From Oscillospiraceae bacterium (GTDB taxonomy: Bacteria; Bacillota; Clostridia; Oscillospirales; Ruminococcaceae), in contig WRJM01000006.1 of the NCBI GenBank assembly GCA_009782265.1, positions 1 to 35,287 of the forward strand: 35,287 nucleotides of DNA, given 5' to 3'. The notes beneath the pieces are model-generated. The model was not told the DNA's origin and did no database searches. It was given only the letters and a program-made list of their open reading frames with translations. A program made the position numbers and the translations under genes. How positions within the stretch are numbered: position 1 is the first letter of the stretch; the number at the start of each line of letters is the position of its first letter. Below are positions 1 through 10,139 of the stretch, in pieces.

Positions 1-615
1 TACAACAACTTCTTCCGCTTCAAACCCGTGAATCACAGTGTTTTTATGGTTGTATCTTTCCGTTTGTTTCAAAATTCTGCCGTTTTCCGATACAGTATAG
101 AAACTGCCCATGTATTCAATATCCGCCATTTCCGACGCGCCGTTAATTTGAATCACTATTTTATCCGGTAGGCTTTTCCTGATTTGAACGCTGTCTATAT
201 AAACAAGGCTGTCAATGATTCTTTTTTTACATTCTTCCGTATCGAACCGCAGAAGATTCACGCTTGTTTTGACATTAGCCGCCGCTAATATTTCTTCTTC
301 CGAGTAAATACAATCCCCTTCGGTTTGGATTTTTTCCAATTTAAAAAGCACCGTCACCGATAAAATCGAAAAAATCACAATCCCCGTAAGCAGAAACATC
401 ATATAATAAATCACCATGTTCTGCTTGCGGCGGCGGTTACTGTTCGCTGTATTTGCCGGTTTTACGGGTTTTATTGGCTTTACCGGTTTTTCGGTTCTTA
501 TCGGTTTTATATTCTTCTGCGCTTCCTGTTTACTGTTATTTTTCACTGTCGGAACAGGATAACGGTAATCATTTTCCGGTTTCTTCCGCCTTTTAGGCGC
601 GTGTAATTCAGGCAT
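1..615 (-). CDS. ftsQ: Cell division protein FtsQ/DivIB (POTRA), 3' end truncated by window edge
   Basis: Reverse-strand translation from ATG at 615: MPELHAPKRRKKPENDYRYPV...NRRRKQNMVIYYMMFLLTGIVIFSILSVTVLFKLEKIQTEGDCIYSEEEILAAANVKTSVNLLRFDTEECKKRI...; basic N-terminus, one TM helix, POTRA-like segment; sits downstream of murG/murA in the dcw cluster. Confidence 0.85.
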   Translation of the reverse strand, partial: MPELHAPKRRKKPENDYRYPVPTVKNNSKQEAQKNIKPIRTEKPVKPIKPVKPANTANSNRRRKQNMVIYYMMFLLTGIVIFSILSVTVLFKLEKIQTEGDCIYSEEEILAAANVKTSVNLLRFDTEECKKRIIDSLVYIDSVQIRKSLPDKIVIQINGASEMADIEYMGSFYTVSENGRILKQTERYNHKNTVIHGFEAEEVVV

Positions 616-632
616 ATTTAAAATTCCTTTTA

Positions 633-1916
633 TTATTTATTTTCTATATCAGCTCCGATTTTCCGCAGATTGCCGACAAGGTCGTCATAACCCCTGTCAA
701 TATGCGAAATACCGGTGATTGTGCTCGTTCCTTCCGCAAATAACGCCGCCGTAACCAACGCTGCGCCGCCTCTTAAATCAGTGGCTTCCAAATCCGCGCC
801 GGTCAGCCTTTCCACGCCCTCAACAACCGCAACGCGGTTATCCACGCTGATTTTCGCGCCGAGCCTTGAAAGCTCCTGTGCGTGGCGGAAGCGGTTGTCA
901 AAAATCGTTTCCACAAAAACCGTAGTGCCTTTCAAAGTTGACGCCAATGCCATAATCATAGGCTGTGCGTCAGTCGGAAACCCGGGGTGAACCGAAGTAA
1001 TGATTTTATGCGGTGCGCGCAGGTTTTTGCTTGCGTTTATATAAATCCGGTCTTTTCCGTAGGTGTAAATACTGCACCCCATTTGTTCAAACGCGGGTAT
1101 AACCGCGCTGATATGGTTAAAATCGGCGTTTTTAAGCAATAATTCACCCCTTGTAATCGCCGCACAGCATAAGTAAGTCGCCGCGACGATTCTGTCGGGG
1201 ATTACGCTGTGCTGTGCGCCGCCGAGTTTGGGGACGCCTTCTATTATAATAGTACCCGTTCCCGCTCCCGTAATCTTCGCCCCGCATTTGTTCAGGAAAG
1301 CCGCAAGGTCTACAATTTCCGGTTCACGGGCGGCGTTGTTGATTTCTGTATTACCTTTAGCGGTTACAGCCGCTAAAATAATATTCTCCGTTGCGCCGAC
1401 TGAGGGAATGGAAAGCGAAATATGCGCGCCGCGAATCCCTTTCGGCGCGTTACAGTCTAAGTAGCCGTGTTCTTCTTTTATGTCAACGCCCATCTTACGT
1501 AGCGCGAGAATATGCAAATCAATCGGACGCGGTCCAAGCTCGCACCCGCCGGGGAACGACAGCCGGCAATGCCCCGCCCTGCCGAGGATTGCGCCGAGAA
1601 AAACAATAGAGGAGCGCATTTCGCGCATAAGCTCTAAGGGGACGTCTGTATTAACAAGCTGTTCGGAATTAATTGAAATGCTGTTTTGCTCTCTTTTGCA
1701 TTTACAGCCGAGACAATTTAAAATTCTGCAAGCCGCGTCGGCGTCTGTTAAATGGGGGCAATTATGTAAAACAGATTCTCCCCGGCATAGCACCGTACCG
1801 GACAATAACGGGAGGATGCTGTTCTTGGCTCCCTGTACCTCAAGCTCTCCGCTGAGCCTTTTTCCGCCTCCTATCACCAGCCTTTGTGCTCCGGATAAAA
1901 CCGCCACTCCCAACAC
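633..1916 (-). CDS. murA: UDP-N-acetylglucosamine 1-carboxyvinyltransferase
   Basis: 427 aa; GGKRLSGELEVQGAKNSILPLL, catalytic-Cys loop FPGGCELGPRPIDLH, HPGFPTDAQPMIMAL; GTG start. Confidence 0.96.
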   Translation of the reverse strand: MLGVAVLSGAQRLVIGGGKRLSGELEVQGAKNSILPLLSGTVLCRGESVLHNCPHLTDADAACRILNCLGCKCKREQNSISINSEQLVNTDVPLELMREMRSSIVFLGAILGRAGHCRLSFPGGCELGPRPIDLHILALRKMGVDIKEEHGYLDCNAPKGIRGAHISLSIPSVGATENIILAAVTAKGNTEINNAAREPEIVDLAAFLNKCGAKITGAGTGTIIIEGVPKLGGAQHSVIPDRIVAATYLCCAAITRGELLLKNADFNHISAVIPAFEQMGCSIYTYGKDRIYINASKNLRAPHKIITSVHPGFPTDAQPMIMALASTLKGTTVFVETIFDNRFRHAQELSRLGAKISVDNRVAVVEGVERLTGADLEATDLRGGAALVTAALFAEGTSTITGISHIDRGYDDLVGNLRKIGADIENK

Positions 1917-1938
1917 AACCTTTCAAATAAAGCATTTG

Positions 1939-1960
1939 GTACTAAAATTAATTTTAGTAC
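1939..1960. promoter_or_regulatory. Perfect 22-bp palindrome upstream of murA (operator-like)
   Basis: GTACTAAAATTAATTTTAGTAC equals its own reverse complement; lies 23-44 nt 5' of the murA start. Confidence 0.45.
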
Positions 1961-1999
1961 ATTTCATAATATGCCTTTTAAAAGAATTGTGTTATTTTA

Positions 2000-2067
2000 T
2001 AGGGAACGCATTAATGCGTTCCGATTATAAACCCTTTTTTAGCGGAACGGATAAATCCGTTCCCTAC
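2000..2067. repeat. Short dispersed palindromic element, copy 1 (TAGGGAACGCATTAATGCGTTCCG...CGGAACGGATAAATCCGTTCCCTAC)
   Basis: Same double-hairpin arrangement as 24669-24725; contains the perfect palindrome GGAACGCATTAATGCGTTCC and hairpin GGAACGGAT-AA-ATCCGTTCC. Confidence 0.9.
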
Positions 2068-3170
2068 GTTTTGATTAAATCTAACATTTCCCCAAGGATT
2101 TTATCCGCCGCATAGTCCGACGACATTTTTTTTGCCTGTTTCTCCATTTCTCTTAATTTTTGCGGGTTTTTGCATAATTCCGACACTTCTTCGGTTAGTT
2201 TCTGCGGTGTTAAGTCCTTGTCCTTGATTAAAACCGCCGCGCCGTCTTTTTCCATTGCCAAAGCGTTGTAATACTGGTGATTTTCCGCCGCGCCCGACCA
2301 CGGAATCTGAATAGAAGCCCGCCCCGCCGCCTTGATTTCGGTCTGGCTCATAGAACCCGAACGTGAAATAACCAAATCCGCCGCCGAAAGGCAGGTGTAC
2401 ATATTGCTGATATATTCTTTTATAATCGTTCGTTCCGGGTTTGTTTCAACCCCTTCAAACGGATTCCCTCTTTTCCGTCCGTATGAATGAATGTGATTGA
2501 TACCGCCGACTTCGTTTTCCCACTCGAGCAATGTGATAACAGCGTTCGTAATCGGATTTGAACCGTTACTGCCGCCGGACGACAATATCGTCAGCCCATC
2601 CGGCAGTCCGAGCTTTTTGCGTGCAGATTCCCTGTCCTCAAACTTCAAATTACTGCGTAGGGGATTCCCTGTAATCACACACTTTTCCGGCTCTGAAATA
2701 TGCTTTTTCATTTCTTCGTCAGCCGCAAAAACTTTATCAACAGCTTTCGACAGCATTTTTACCGCCGCCCCGGGGATTGAATTGCTTTCATGGACGGCTG
2801 TTTTTATTTTCATTTTTGCCGCCGCTTTCACGACCGGTACGGATATATACGCACCCATACCGACGACTATATCGGGTTTGAAATTCTTTATGATTTCTTT
2901 TGACTTAGCGCCCGCGTTTATATATAAGTAAGCCGCTTTTGCGTTTCTGGCTATATTTTTCGGGGTTAATTTCCGTTGTAAACCCGCCATTTTAACTGCC
3001 GTGAATTGATAACCGGCTTCTTTTATTAATTTGGCTTCCATACCGTCCGGCGTACCTACAAATAAAACCGCGCTTTCCTTGCCGGGGTAGACTTCTTTAA
3101 TTTTATCGGCAATAGCAAGCCCGGGGTTCACATGCCCCGCAGAACCGCCCGCGGCTATAATCACTCTCAT
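2064..3170 (-). CDS. murG: Undecaprenyldiphospho-muramoylpentapeptide beta-N-acetylglucosaminyltransferase
   Basis: 368 aa; GGSAGHVNPGLAIA, SGGSNGSNPITNAV, SRSGSMSQTEI; dcw context. Confidence 0.96.
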   Translation of the reverse strand: MRVIIAAGGSAGHVNPGLAIADKIKEVYPGKESAVLFVGTPDGMEAKLIKEAGYQFTAVKMAGLQRKLTPKNIARNAKAAYLYINAGAKSKEIIKNFKPDIVVGMGAYISVPVVKAAAKMKIKTAVHESNSIPGAAVKMLSKAVDKVFAADEEMKKHISEPEKCVITGNPLRSNLKFEDRESARKKLGLPDGLTILSSGGSNGSNPITNAVITLLEWENEVGGINHIHSYGRKRGNPFEGVETNPERTIIKEYISNMYTCLSAADLVISRSGSMSQTEIKAAGRASIQIPWSGAAENHQYYNALAMEKDGAAVLIKDKDLTPQKLTEEVSELCKNPQKLREMEKQAKKMSSDYAADKILGEMLDLIKT

Positions 3171-3193
3171 GGAACTAAGGCTCCTTGTTTTAT

Positions 3194-4630
3194 TTAATCT
3201 ATCGCCGCTCTTCTCGAAATATTCAATATAACTCCGATTTCCGCAAGCTGCATAATCAATGCCGAACCCCCGTAACTGAAAAACGGCAGAGAAATACCTG
3301 TATTGGGGATACTGTTGGTGACGACGCCGATATTGAGCAGGGATTGGATTCCGAGGTGCGATGTAATCCCCACCGCGAGCAGCATACCGAATCTGTCTCT
3401 TGCTTTAAGCGCTATAAAAAATCCTCTTAATACAAATAATATAAACAGTAAAATCACTAAAATCGCGCCTACAAACCCTAATTCTTCACAGACAATGGAA
3501 AAAATAAAGTCATTATGCGATTCGGGCAGATAGGAATATTTTTGCCTTGAATTCCCGAGCCCCAGCCCGAAAAGCCCCCCTGAGCCGATTGTAATCAGCG
3601 ATTGATAGGTTTGAAAGGTTGAACCTCTGATGTCAGCTTCCGGATTTTGCCAGCCTGAAATTCTCGCGCCGAAATAATCATGCCCCATCGCTTTTAGTCC
3701 GAGCAGTCCCATGCTTAATAAAATCGCAAACACTAAGAGCATGATGATTATATGTTTAATGTTGCAATCACCTATAAACATCATAATTAAACCGATGGTA
3801 AAAATAATAATGGTTGCCGACAGGTGCGACTGCATAAGCGTTAATCCGCATCCTGCCATTAAAAATAATAAAAAAGGTCTGAACCCGTATTTTAGTTCTT
3901 TGAGCCTGCCGTATCTTGTATGTACAAAATAAGCAAAAATAACAATTACTACGAATTTTAATATTTCTGACGGCTGTATACTGATACCGCCGATATAAAA
4001 CCAACGGTCTTTCACAATAAAAGTTGTGTAAAGCATAAGCCCCGCCGCAATACCCGCGCCTAATTTAATGATGAACTTATTCAGCATGATGCGGTAATCC
4101 ATAATGGAAAACGCAAGCATAGCCGCAAGCCCGATTCCGATAAAGGTAAGCTGTTTAAAAACATAATAGTAGCTGTCGCTGAATTTTCTGAACGCATAAG
4201 CGTAACTTGCCGAAAACATCATTACAATGCCGAAGCATAATAAAACAATAACGATAATAAAAAAAGGAAAATCAATTTTAGGCAGTTTTTCATACCTTAT
4301 TTTATGCTTTATTTTTTTTGAAGCAACCGCTGCTCCTCCATGCGAGCCTGATAACGCCGTTCTTTTTGATACACATTTTGCGTTTCTCCTTGTTGAAAAC
4401 GCTTTTCCGGACATGTCCGTGCTGTTCCGGTTTTTTGCAGGAAAATTCTGATTATCAGAATTTTCCTGCGTGACCGAAACTTCTCTGTTTTGCAAAGCCG
4501 CGCCGATTTCCGCCATTTTTTCTAAATGTGCCTGTCTTGCAGGCGATACAGGCGGCATCGAACGCTGTTGTTTCCCCTTGTTTTGGGTAAACATTTCATT
4601 TTTACTGTTACTGTTTTGCATATATCTCAA
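3194..4630 (-). CDS. ftsW: SEDS-family peptidoglycan polymerase FtsW/SpoVE
   Basis: 478 aa, polytopic; IQPSEILKFVVIV, ESHNDFIFSIVCEELGFVGA, PFFSYGGSALIMQLAEIGVILNISRR; long polar N-terminal extension. Confidence 0.92.
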   Translation of the reverse strand: MRYMQNSNSKNEMFTQNKGKQQRSMPPVSPARQAHLEKMAEIGAALQNREVSVTQENSDNQNFPAKNRNSTDMSGKAFSTRRNAKCVSKRTALSGSHGGAAVASKKIKHKIRYEKLPKIDFPFFIIVIVLLCFGIVMMFSASYAYAFRKFSDSYYYVFKQLTFIGIGLAAMLAFSIMDYRIMLNKFIIKLGAGIAAGLMLYTTFIVKDRWFYIGGISIQPSEILKFVVIVIFAYFVHTRYGRLKELKYGFRPFLLFLMAGCGLTLMQSHLSATIIIFTIGLIMMFIGDCNIKHIIIMLLVFAILLSMGLLGLKAMGHDYFGARISGWQNPEADIRGSTFQTYQSLITIGSGGLFGLGLGNSRQKYSYLPESHNDFIFSIVCEELGFVGAILVILLFILFVLRGFFIALKARDRFGMLLAVGITSHLGIQSLLNIGVVTNSIPNTGISLPFFSYGGSALIMQLAEIGVILNISRRAAID

Positions 4631-4658
4631 TTCCTCTTTCGGAATTTTTATCGGCTGA

Positions 4659-5681
4659 TTAATGAATCAAGCTGTTTACTAAGTATATTGCGGCAATACC
4701 CGCAAGCGCGGCAAGTGCTGAAAAAACAAATACAATTTTAACTTCCTTCCACCCGCGAAGTTCAAAGCTGTGGTGAATGGGGGTCATTTTAAACAGCCTT
4801 TTCCCGCCCGTTGCTTTAAAATAGGTTACTTGAATTAAAACGGTCAGCGCTTCCCAAATGTAAACCGCCGCCGCTACAACCATGATGACCTCACAGCCCG
4901 CGCCTATTCCGAGCGCGCAGACAATTCCGCCTAAAAACATCGAACCGGTGTCCCCCATAAAGACCTTCGCGGGGTGGAAGTTCCATATCAAAAAGCCCAA
5001 ACACCCGCCCGCAACGGCAACCGATAAAACCGACAGTTCAAAAAAGCCCAGTATAGAGCAAACCGTCATAAACGCCGCGCAGTAAATTAATGTTACACTG
5101 CCGCAAAGCCCGTCAATGCCGTCGGTTAAGTTCACCGCGTTCACAAGGTACAGGATTGCCAAGCCCATAATCACATAATAAAAATACCATAAATCAAGCT
5201 GTCCCAAAAACGGAAAAGTAATCACGGTTGAGGTATCGCCCGATATAACCCGCGCTGTAAAATACGCCGAAATAATCATAATCTGAAAGATTACTTTTTG
5301 ATTTGCCGTAAGCCCTTCGTTACGCTTTTTCTTTACTTTTATAAAATCGTCAAGGAAACCCACGAACGCAAAGCAAACAGCCATAATCATACCGGATATG
5401 CTTTTAAAAAAGTTTACAGAACCCGCCGCTTCAAAGCTGATGAACCCCTTAGCCCATAAAATACCCAGCCCTGCTCCGAAGCCGATTACAGAACCCGCAA
5501 TGAACAGCACGCCGCCCATCGTCGGAATTCCCTGCTTTTTTTCTTTATGCCAGACAGGACCGATGTCTAAAATCGTCTGCCCGTATTTAAGGCGGCGAAG
5601 TGCCGGAATGATGAAAAATCCCAGCAGAACCGTCACAACTAACGATATAGCCGCCGCGGCAAGGGTTGCGGTTAAATCCAT
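4659..5681 (-). CDS. mraY: Phospho-N-acetylmuramoyl-pentapeptide-transferase
   Basis: 340 aa; GIPTMGGVLF, FVGFLDDFIKVKKKRNEGLTANQK, NAVNLTDGIDGL, FMGDTGSMFLGG, TPIHHSFELRGWKE. Confidence 0.97.
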   Translation of the reverse strand: MDLTATLAAAAISLVVTVLLGFFIIPALRRLKYGQTILDIGPVWHKEKKQGIPTMGGVLFIAGSVIGFGAGLGILWAKGFISFEAAGSVNFFKSISGMIMAVCFAFVGFLDDFIKVKKKRNEGLTANQKVIFQIMIISAYFTARVISGDTSTVITFPFLGQLDLWYFYYVIMGLAILYLVNAVNLTDGIDGLCGSVTLIYCAAFMTVCSILGFFELSVLSVAVAGGCLGFLIWNFHPAKVFMGDTGSMFLGGIVCALGIGAGCEVIMVVAAAVYIWEALTVLIQVTYFKATGGKRLFKMTPIHHSFELRGWKEVKIVFVFSALAALAGIAAIYLVNSLIH

Positions 5682-5717
5682 ATAACACTAAGCTCCGTTT
5701 CGGAATTATAGTTATTT

Positions 5718-7115
5718 TTACTTCTTTTCATTGATAAAATTTAAAACAATTTCTCTTTCATCAAAAGGCATGTATTCGTCGCCTATCACCTGATAGGTTT
5801 CATGCCCTTTCCCGCAAAGCGCGATTATATCGCCTTTTTCTACTCGTTCTAAAGCCGCTGTAATTGCCTGCTCGCGGCAGGTGTAAGTTTCATAAGGAAC
5901 GCTTTCAATCCCCTTGCACACCTGCGAAATAATTTTCTCCCGGTCTTCAAATCTCGGATTATCCGAAGTAACAATGATGAAGTCGGCATACCTTGCCGCC
6001 GCTTCCCCCATTAACGGGCGTTTCATCACATCTCTTTCGCCCGGCGCGCCGAAAACACAGATTAATCTGCCGTTTGCGGAGCTTTTTATGTTTTCAAGAA
6101 ATTTTACAAGCGCGTCCGGGGTATGCGCGTAGTCGCGGATTACCGTAAAGTTTTCGTTATAGATTACTTCGCTTCTGCCTTTAACGCCTTTAAAATCCGC
6201 AAGTGTTTTGATTGCATCTTCAAGATTAATGCCCATTTGTACACAAACGCTGATGGCGGCTATGGAATTCGCCGCGTTATAACTGCCGGGGAGCGATAAT
6301 TTTACCTGATAGGATTTTTTTTCTTTCTCAGAAGAAAACCAGTAGGAAACGCCCGTGTTATTCAGTTTCAAATTCACCGCATAATGAGATGCGAAATCCT
6401 TCACGGAATAAGTTATAAGCGGTATTTCTTTGGTTGCTTTTATATATTGAACAAGTCTTTCGCCGTATTTATCGTCAATGCACACCACTGCGCTTTTAGA
6501 TATATCAAATAATGAACGCTTCGCTAAAAAATAATCTTCCATGGTCTTATGCCAGTCAAGGTGGTCTTGCGTTAAATTCGTAAAAACCGAGCAAGCAAAA
6601 CTTTCTTCCGCGAATCTGTCCTGTGACAACGCCTGTGATGACGCTTCCACCACGCAATATTCTGCTCCGTTGTCCGCCATTTCTCTGAAAAGCCTGTATA
6701 ACTCGTTTTGGCGCGGCAGGGTTAGATGCGCTTCATAGAATTTCCCGACCGTGTCATACCCGATTGTTCCGATTGAACCGGTTTTTTTTCCTTGCTTTTC
6801 TAAAATATGTTTAATCAGCGCGATTGTGGTGCTTTTCCCGTTTGTGCCCGTGGCGGCGAGCAGTTTTATATTTTTAGTAGGATTCCCGTAAAAATCTGAT
6901 GATAATTTAGCAAAATGTTTACGGCTGTTTTCAACAATGATTTGTTTGGGCAGGTTCAAATCTCTTTCGGTAACAATTGCAGAAGCACCCTTTTCGAGCA
7001 TTTCGCCCGCAATGCTGTGCCCGTCGAAATTTTCGCCTTTTATGCAGACAAAAATATTATTTTCTTTAAATTCCAAAGAATTATCCGTAATCCCGCTAAC
7101 CCCGTCAAAATTCAT
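5718..7115 (-). CDS. murE: UDP-N-acetylmuramoyl-L-alanyl-D-glutamate--2,6-diaminopimelate ligase
   Basis: 465 aa; ATGTNGKSTT P-loop, E-A-S-S-Q motif, DNPR motif (VTSDNPRFED) typical of meso-DAP-adding MurE, GKGHETYQ. Confidence 0.95.
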   Translation of the reverse strand: MNFDGVSGITDNSLEFKENNIFVCIKGENFDGHSIAGEMLEKGASAIVTERDLNLPKQIIVENSRKHFAKLSSDFYGNPTKNIKLLAATGTNGKSTTIALIKHILEKQGKKTGSIGTIGYDTVGKFYEAHLTLPRQNELYRLFREMADNGAEYCVVEASSQALSQDRFAEESFACSVFTNLTQDHLDWHKTMEDYFLAKRSLFDISKSAVVCIDDKYGERLVQYIKATKEIPLITYSVKDFASHYAVNLKLNNTGVSYWFSSEKEKKSYQVKLSLPGSYNAANSIAAISVCVQMGINLEDAIKTLADFKGVKGRSEVIYNENFTVIRDYAHTPDALVKFLENIKSSANGRLICVFGAPGERDVMKRPLMGEAAARYADFIIVTSDNPRFEDREKIISQVCKGIESVPYETYTCREQAITAALERVEKGDIIALCGKGHETYQVIGDEYMPFDEREIVLNFINEKK

Positions 7116-7126
7116 AATCCAAATCC

Positions 7127-9565
7127 CTATCCTGCGTATCCGTCCACGAATATAAATTTCACTTCTATGACCGTGCCGGACGCCACCTTTGTTCCCTCCG
7201 GCAGACTTTGCGAATACGCCGTAGCCCTGTCGCTGTAAATCGTACCCGTTAGTTTTACGTTCAGCCCCGCGTTGGTCATAACCTCGTTTACTTTTGCCGG
7301 GCTAAGCCCGTAAACATTAGGGACAGTGCTCATATTATATTCTTCTTCAGCCATATAAACCACCACTGTGCCGTTCGGGGCAATCGGCTGACCTCCCTGC
7401 GGAACGGTATAAAGTACGCGGTTTCCGCTTCCGAGTCCTTGGAAGTTCGCAGTTAAGCCTGCTTCCGCAAGCTTATTTAACGCTTCCGTTTCGGTCATAT
7501 CTTTCAAATAAGGCACTACGGTGTCTTGCATAGCAAGCTCTTCTTCGCTCATTTGCGACGGATAAATTTCAAGATACGGCAGGGTTTCTTTGAACACGGC
7601 GGAAACCACAGGCGCGGCAACCGCACTTCCGTAGTAAGAACCGCCGGTCGGCTGGTCTACTATAACGAGCATGACAATTTCGGGGTCATTGGCGGGCGTG
7701 AACGCGCAGAACGAGCCTACGTACAGTTCATGCCCCTCCCCGTAATCGGGATGGTCGATTTTCTGGCTGGTTCCGCTCTTCCCGCCGATTCTGTAACCTG
7801 CGATATAAGCGTTATTTTCGCGGTTGACTTCAACTACATCTTCCAATATTTGACGCATAAGCGCGGAGGTTTCTTCGCTGATTACCTGTCTTTTAACATT
7901 CGGCTGTGTGCTTTGAATGACGTTGCCGTCGTTATCTATAATTTTATCCACGACATAAGGCGTTACCAAATAACCGCCGTTAATCGCCGCGGCATACGCT
8001 GTAATCATCTGTAAAGGCGTAATTTTATTTGCTTGACCGAAAGAGGAAACCGCAAGGTCAACTATGCCCATATTTTCTCTTTTATGGAAGTAAGGCGCGG
8101 ATTCGCCGGGTAAGTCTATTCCTGTTTTTTTCGTGAATCCGAAAGCGTCGAAATAATCCGAGAACCGCTCCACACCCAATAATTTTCCGATTGAAACAAA
8201 TGATGGGTTACAGCTTTTAGTAATCGCTTCTGTTAAATTGGCAATTTGACCGTGTCCGCCCGTGCTCCAGCAATTGATTTTCTCGCCGCCCTCAATGACA
8301 TGACCGGGGCAGTAAAACCCTGTATTAAGCCCTACGACGTGTTCTTCAAGCGCGCTTGCGCAGGTAATTACCTTAAAAACAGAGCCGGGGAAATAAAGCT
8401 CGCTGATTGCCTTGTTTTTCCACTGCGTTTCCCGCATAACACTGCGCATGATGTCAATATCACTGTTGATTTTTTCAACCTGCTCTGATGTTAAATCCGC
8501 TTCCGTACCGATTTCAAAGCCGCTCAGAATCAGCGTATCGTTGATTTTTTCCTGCCTGATGTCTTCAAGTTTTTGATAATCAAGGTCGGAAAGCGTTGAG
8601 GGTTCGTTCAAATCAAAGCTCGGATAGGTTGCCATTGCTAAAACCGCTCCGGTGTTGGCGTTCATAATAATCCCGGTTGCCCTGTTTTCAGGCTTATGCT
8701 GTGATACGGCGATTTCAAGGTTTTTTTCCAAATAATGCTGTAAAACCTCATCAATCGTAAGAATCAAGCTGTTGCCGTTCTGCGCTTCGTAACGCATTTC
8801 ATAATCGTAAGGCATAGCTTGGTTATATGCGTCTTTTGCCATGACAAACAGCCCGTCAACGCCTTTCAAATAATCATCATACTGCGCTTCGATGCCGTAA
8901 ATACCGATATTATCGTAATTCGTGAACCCGATGACGTTCGCCGCAAGATAGCCGTTTGGGTACAGTCTTTTAGTGTCTTCAATTTTATAAACGGAATACG
9001 TTCCGATTCCTTTTTCCTTTTTAAATTCGTCAAGCTTGTCAATTTCCGCTTTTTCCACTTTTTTTACAACGATTTCATAACCAAGCTCCGAATCCTGACA
9101 GGTTTTTAAAAGCTTTTCATAATCAAGCTCAAAAATATCCGCAAGTGCGCGGCAGATTTCTTCTGCTTCATCGTAAACAATCCCCGAAACAGGCAAATAA
9201 GCGGGAAGCCCGTCATTAATATTTTTATGATATTCGTTCATCGCCGCGATTTCACGCTGTGTTTGGTACACTTCTTTATTTTTCCAAATCGCGCTCGGCG
9301 ATAAAATAACCGTCCAAACCGTTTTGCTCTGCGCTAATATTTTCCCGTTGCGGTCATAAATTGTCCCTCTGTTCGCGTTAATCGTAAAAGGACGCAATTG
9401 CTGGTTATTTGCTTTTGCGCGGTAATACTCCGCTTTGATGACAGCGGTGTCAAAAAGCTGTGTACTTATATACACTGTTAATGCTAAAATCAATGCGAAA
9501 GCCGCTTTGAGCTTAAACTGCATTGACTTAGCCGGTGACGGATTATTTTCAGACCTTTCTGTCAT
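7127..9565 (-). CDS. Class B penicillin-binding protein (SpoVD/PBP2-like) with C-terminal PASTA domains
   Basis: 812 aa; N-terminal TM, NRGTIYDRNGKILA, SELYFPGSVFKVIT (SxxK), KSGTSQKID (KSGT), two PASTA-like repeats (TVVPYLKDMTETEALNKLAEAGL; TVPNVYGLSPAKVNEVMTNAGLNV). Confidence 0.94.
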   Translation of the reverse strand: MTERSENNPSPAKSMQFKLKAAFALILALTVYISTQLFDTAVIKAEYYRAKANNQQLRPFTINANRGTIYDRNGKILAQSKTVWTVILSPSAIWKNKEVYQTQREIAAMNEYHKNINDGLPAYLPVSGIVYDEAEEICRALADIFELDYEKLLKTCQDSELGYEIVVKKVEKAEIDKLDEFKKEKGIGTYSVYKIEDTKRLYPNGYLAANVIGFTNYDNIGIYGIEAQYDDYLKGVDGLFVMAKDAYNQAMPYDYEMRYEAQNGNSLILTIDEVLQHYLEKNLEIAVSQHKPENRATGIIMNANTGAVLAMATYPSFDLNEPSTLSDLDYQKLEDIRQEKINDTLILSGFEIGTEADLTSEQVEKINSDIDIMRSVMRETQWKNKAISELYFPGSVFKVITCASALEEHVVGLNTGFYCPGHVIEGGEKINCWSTGGHGQIANLTEAITKSCNPSFVSIGKLLGVERFSDYFDAFGFTKKTGIDLPGESAPYFHKRENMGIVDLAVSSFGQANKITPLQMITAYAAAINGGYLVTPYVVDKIIDNDGNVIQSTQPNVKRQVISEETSALMRQILEDVVEVNRENNAYIAGYRIGGKSGTSQKIDHPDYGEGHELYVGSFCAFTPANDPEIVMLVIVDQPTGGSYYGSAVAAPVVSAVFKETLPYLEIYPSQMSEEELAMQDTVVPYLKDMTETEALNKLAEAGLTANFQGLGSGNRVLYTVPQGGQPIAPNGTVVVYMAEEEYNMSTVPNVYGLSPAKVNEVMTNAGLNVKLTGTIYSDRATAYSQSLPEGTKVASGTVIEVKFIFVDGYAG

Positions 9566-9640
9566 TGAACTCTCCTAAATAATAAAACAATTTATAAAAC
9601 TTAACGAACTGTCAACAGCCTGTCTGTTAATTAATATATT

Positions 9641-10117
9641 CTACCTGAAGCCTAAAAATTCCAGCGTATTTGCAAACCATTTTGATACAAAGACAACAGG
9701 GCTGTCGTTGATTTCAGCTATATCGGTTGTTCCGCCGGTGTCAAGAGAAACGTATTTGCCCTGATTGGTTGCCACTTTCTGCATCCCGAGTTCCTTGGCG
9801 TATTCTTCAACCTTCGCTACGGTAACAAGGTTGTCAAGCTCCGCCTGAAGCCTTGAATTCTCGCTTTCTGCCTTTTCCAAAGCCATGCTTTCTTCGCTGA
9901 TTTTCACTGAAAGCTCGGATAATTCAACCTTGCTGACAAGCAGATAAACCGGAAGCGTAATCGCGCAAATCGCCAAAAGCAGAGTTTTAATCACACTGCC
10001 GCTTCGTGCGGCGGCAGGTTTATTAAGAGGTTTGGGATTCATTTTAATTTTCTTATCCTCCCGTTCTTCAAATAAGGAAAAGTCATGGGCTTCACTGGTT
10101 CTGTTTGGCAGCATCAT
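9641..10117 (-). CDS. ftsL: FtsL-like septum formation protein
   Basis: 158 aa; one TM followed by coiled coil (ELSVKISEESMALEKAESENSRLQAELDNLVTVAKVEEYAKELGMQK); between rsmH and the PBP gene. Confidence 0.75.
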   Translation of the reverse strand: MMLPNRTSEAHDFSLFEEREDKKIKMNPKPLNKPAAARSGSVIKTLLLAICAITLPVYLLVSKVELSELSVKISEESMALEKAESENSRLQAELDNLVTVAKVEEYAKELGMQKVATNQGKYVSLDTGGTTDIAEINDSPVVFVSKWFANTLEFLGFR

Positions 10118-10139
10118 AAGTTTTTTACCCCTCGTTTAT

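Noticed and set aside
1480-2115. 211-aa plus-strand ORF
   Set aside because: Antisense to murA and running through the palindromic element; no recognisable domain
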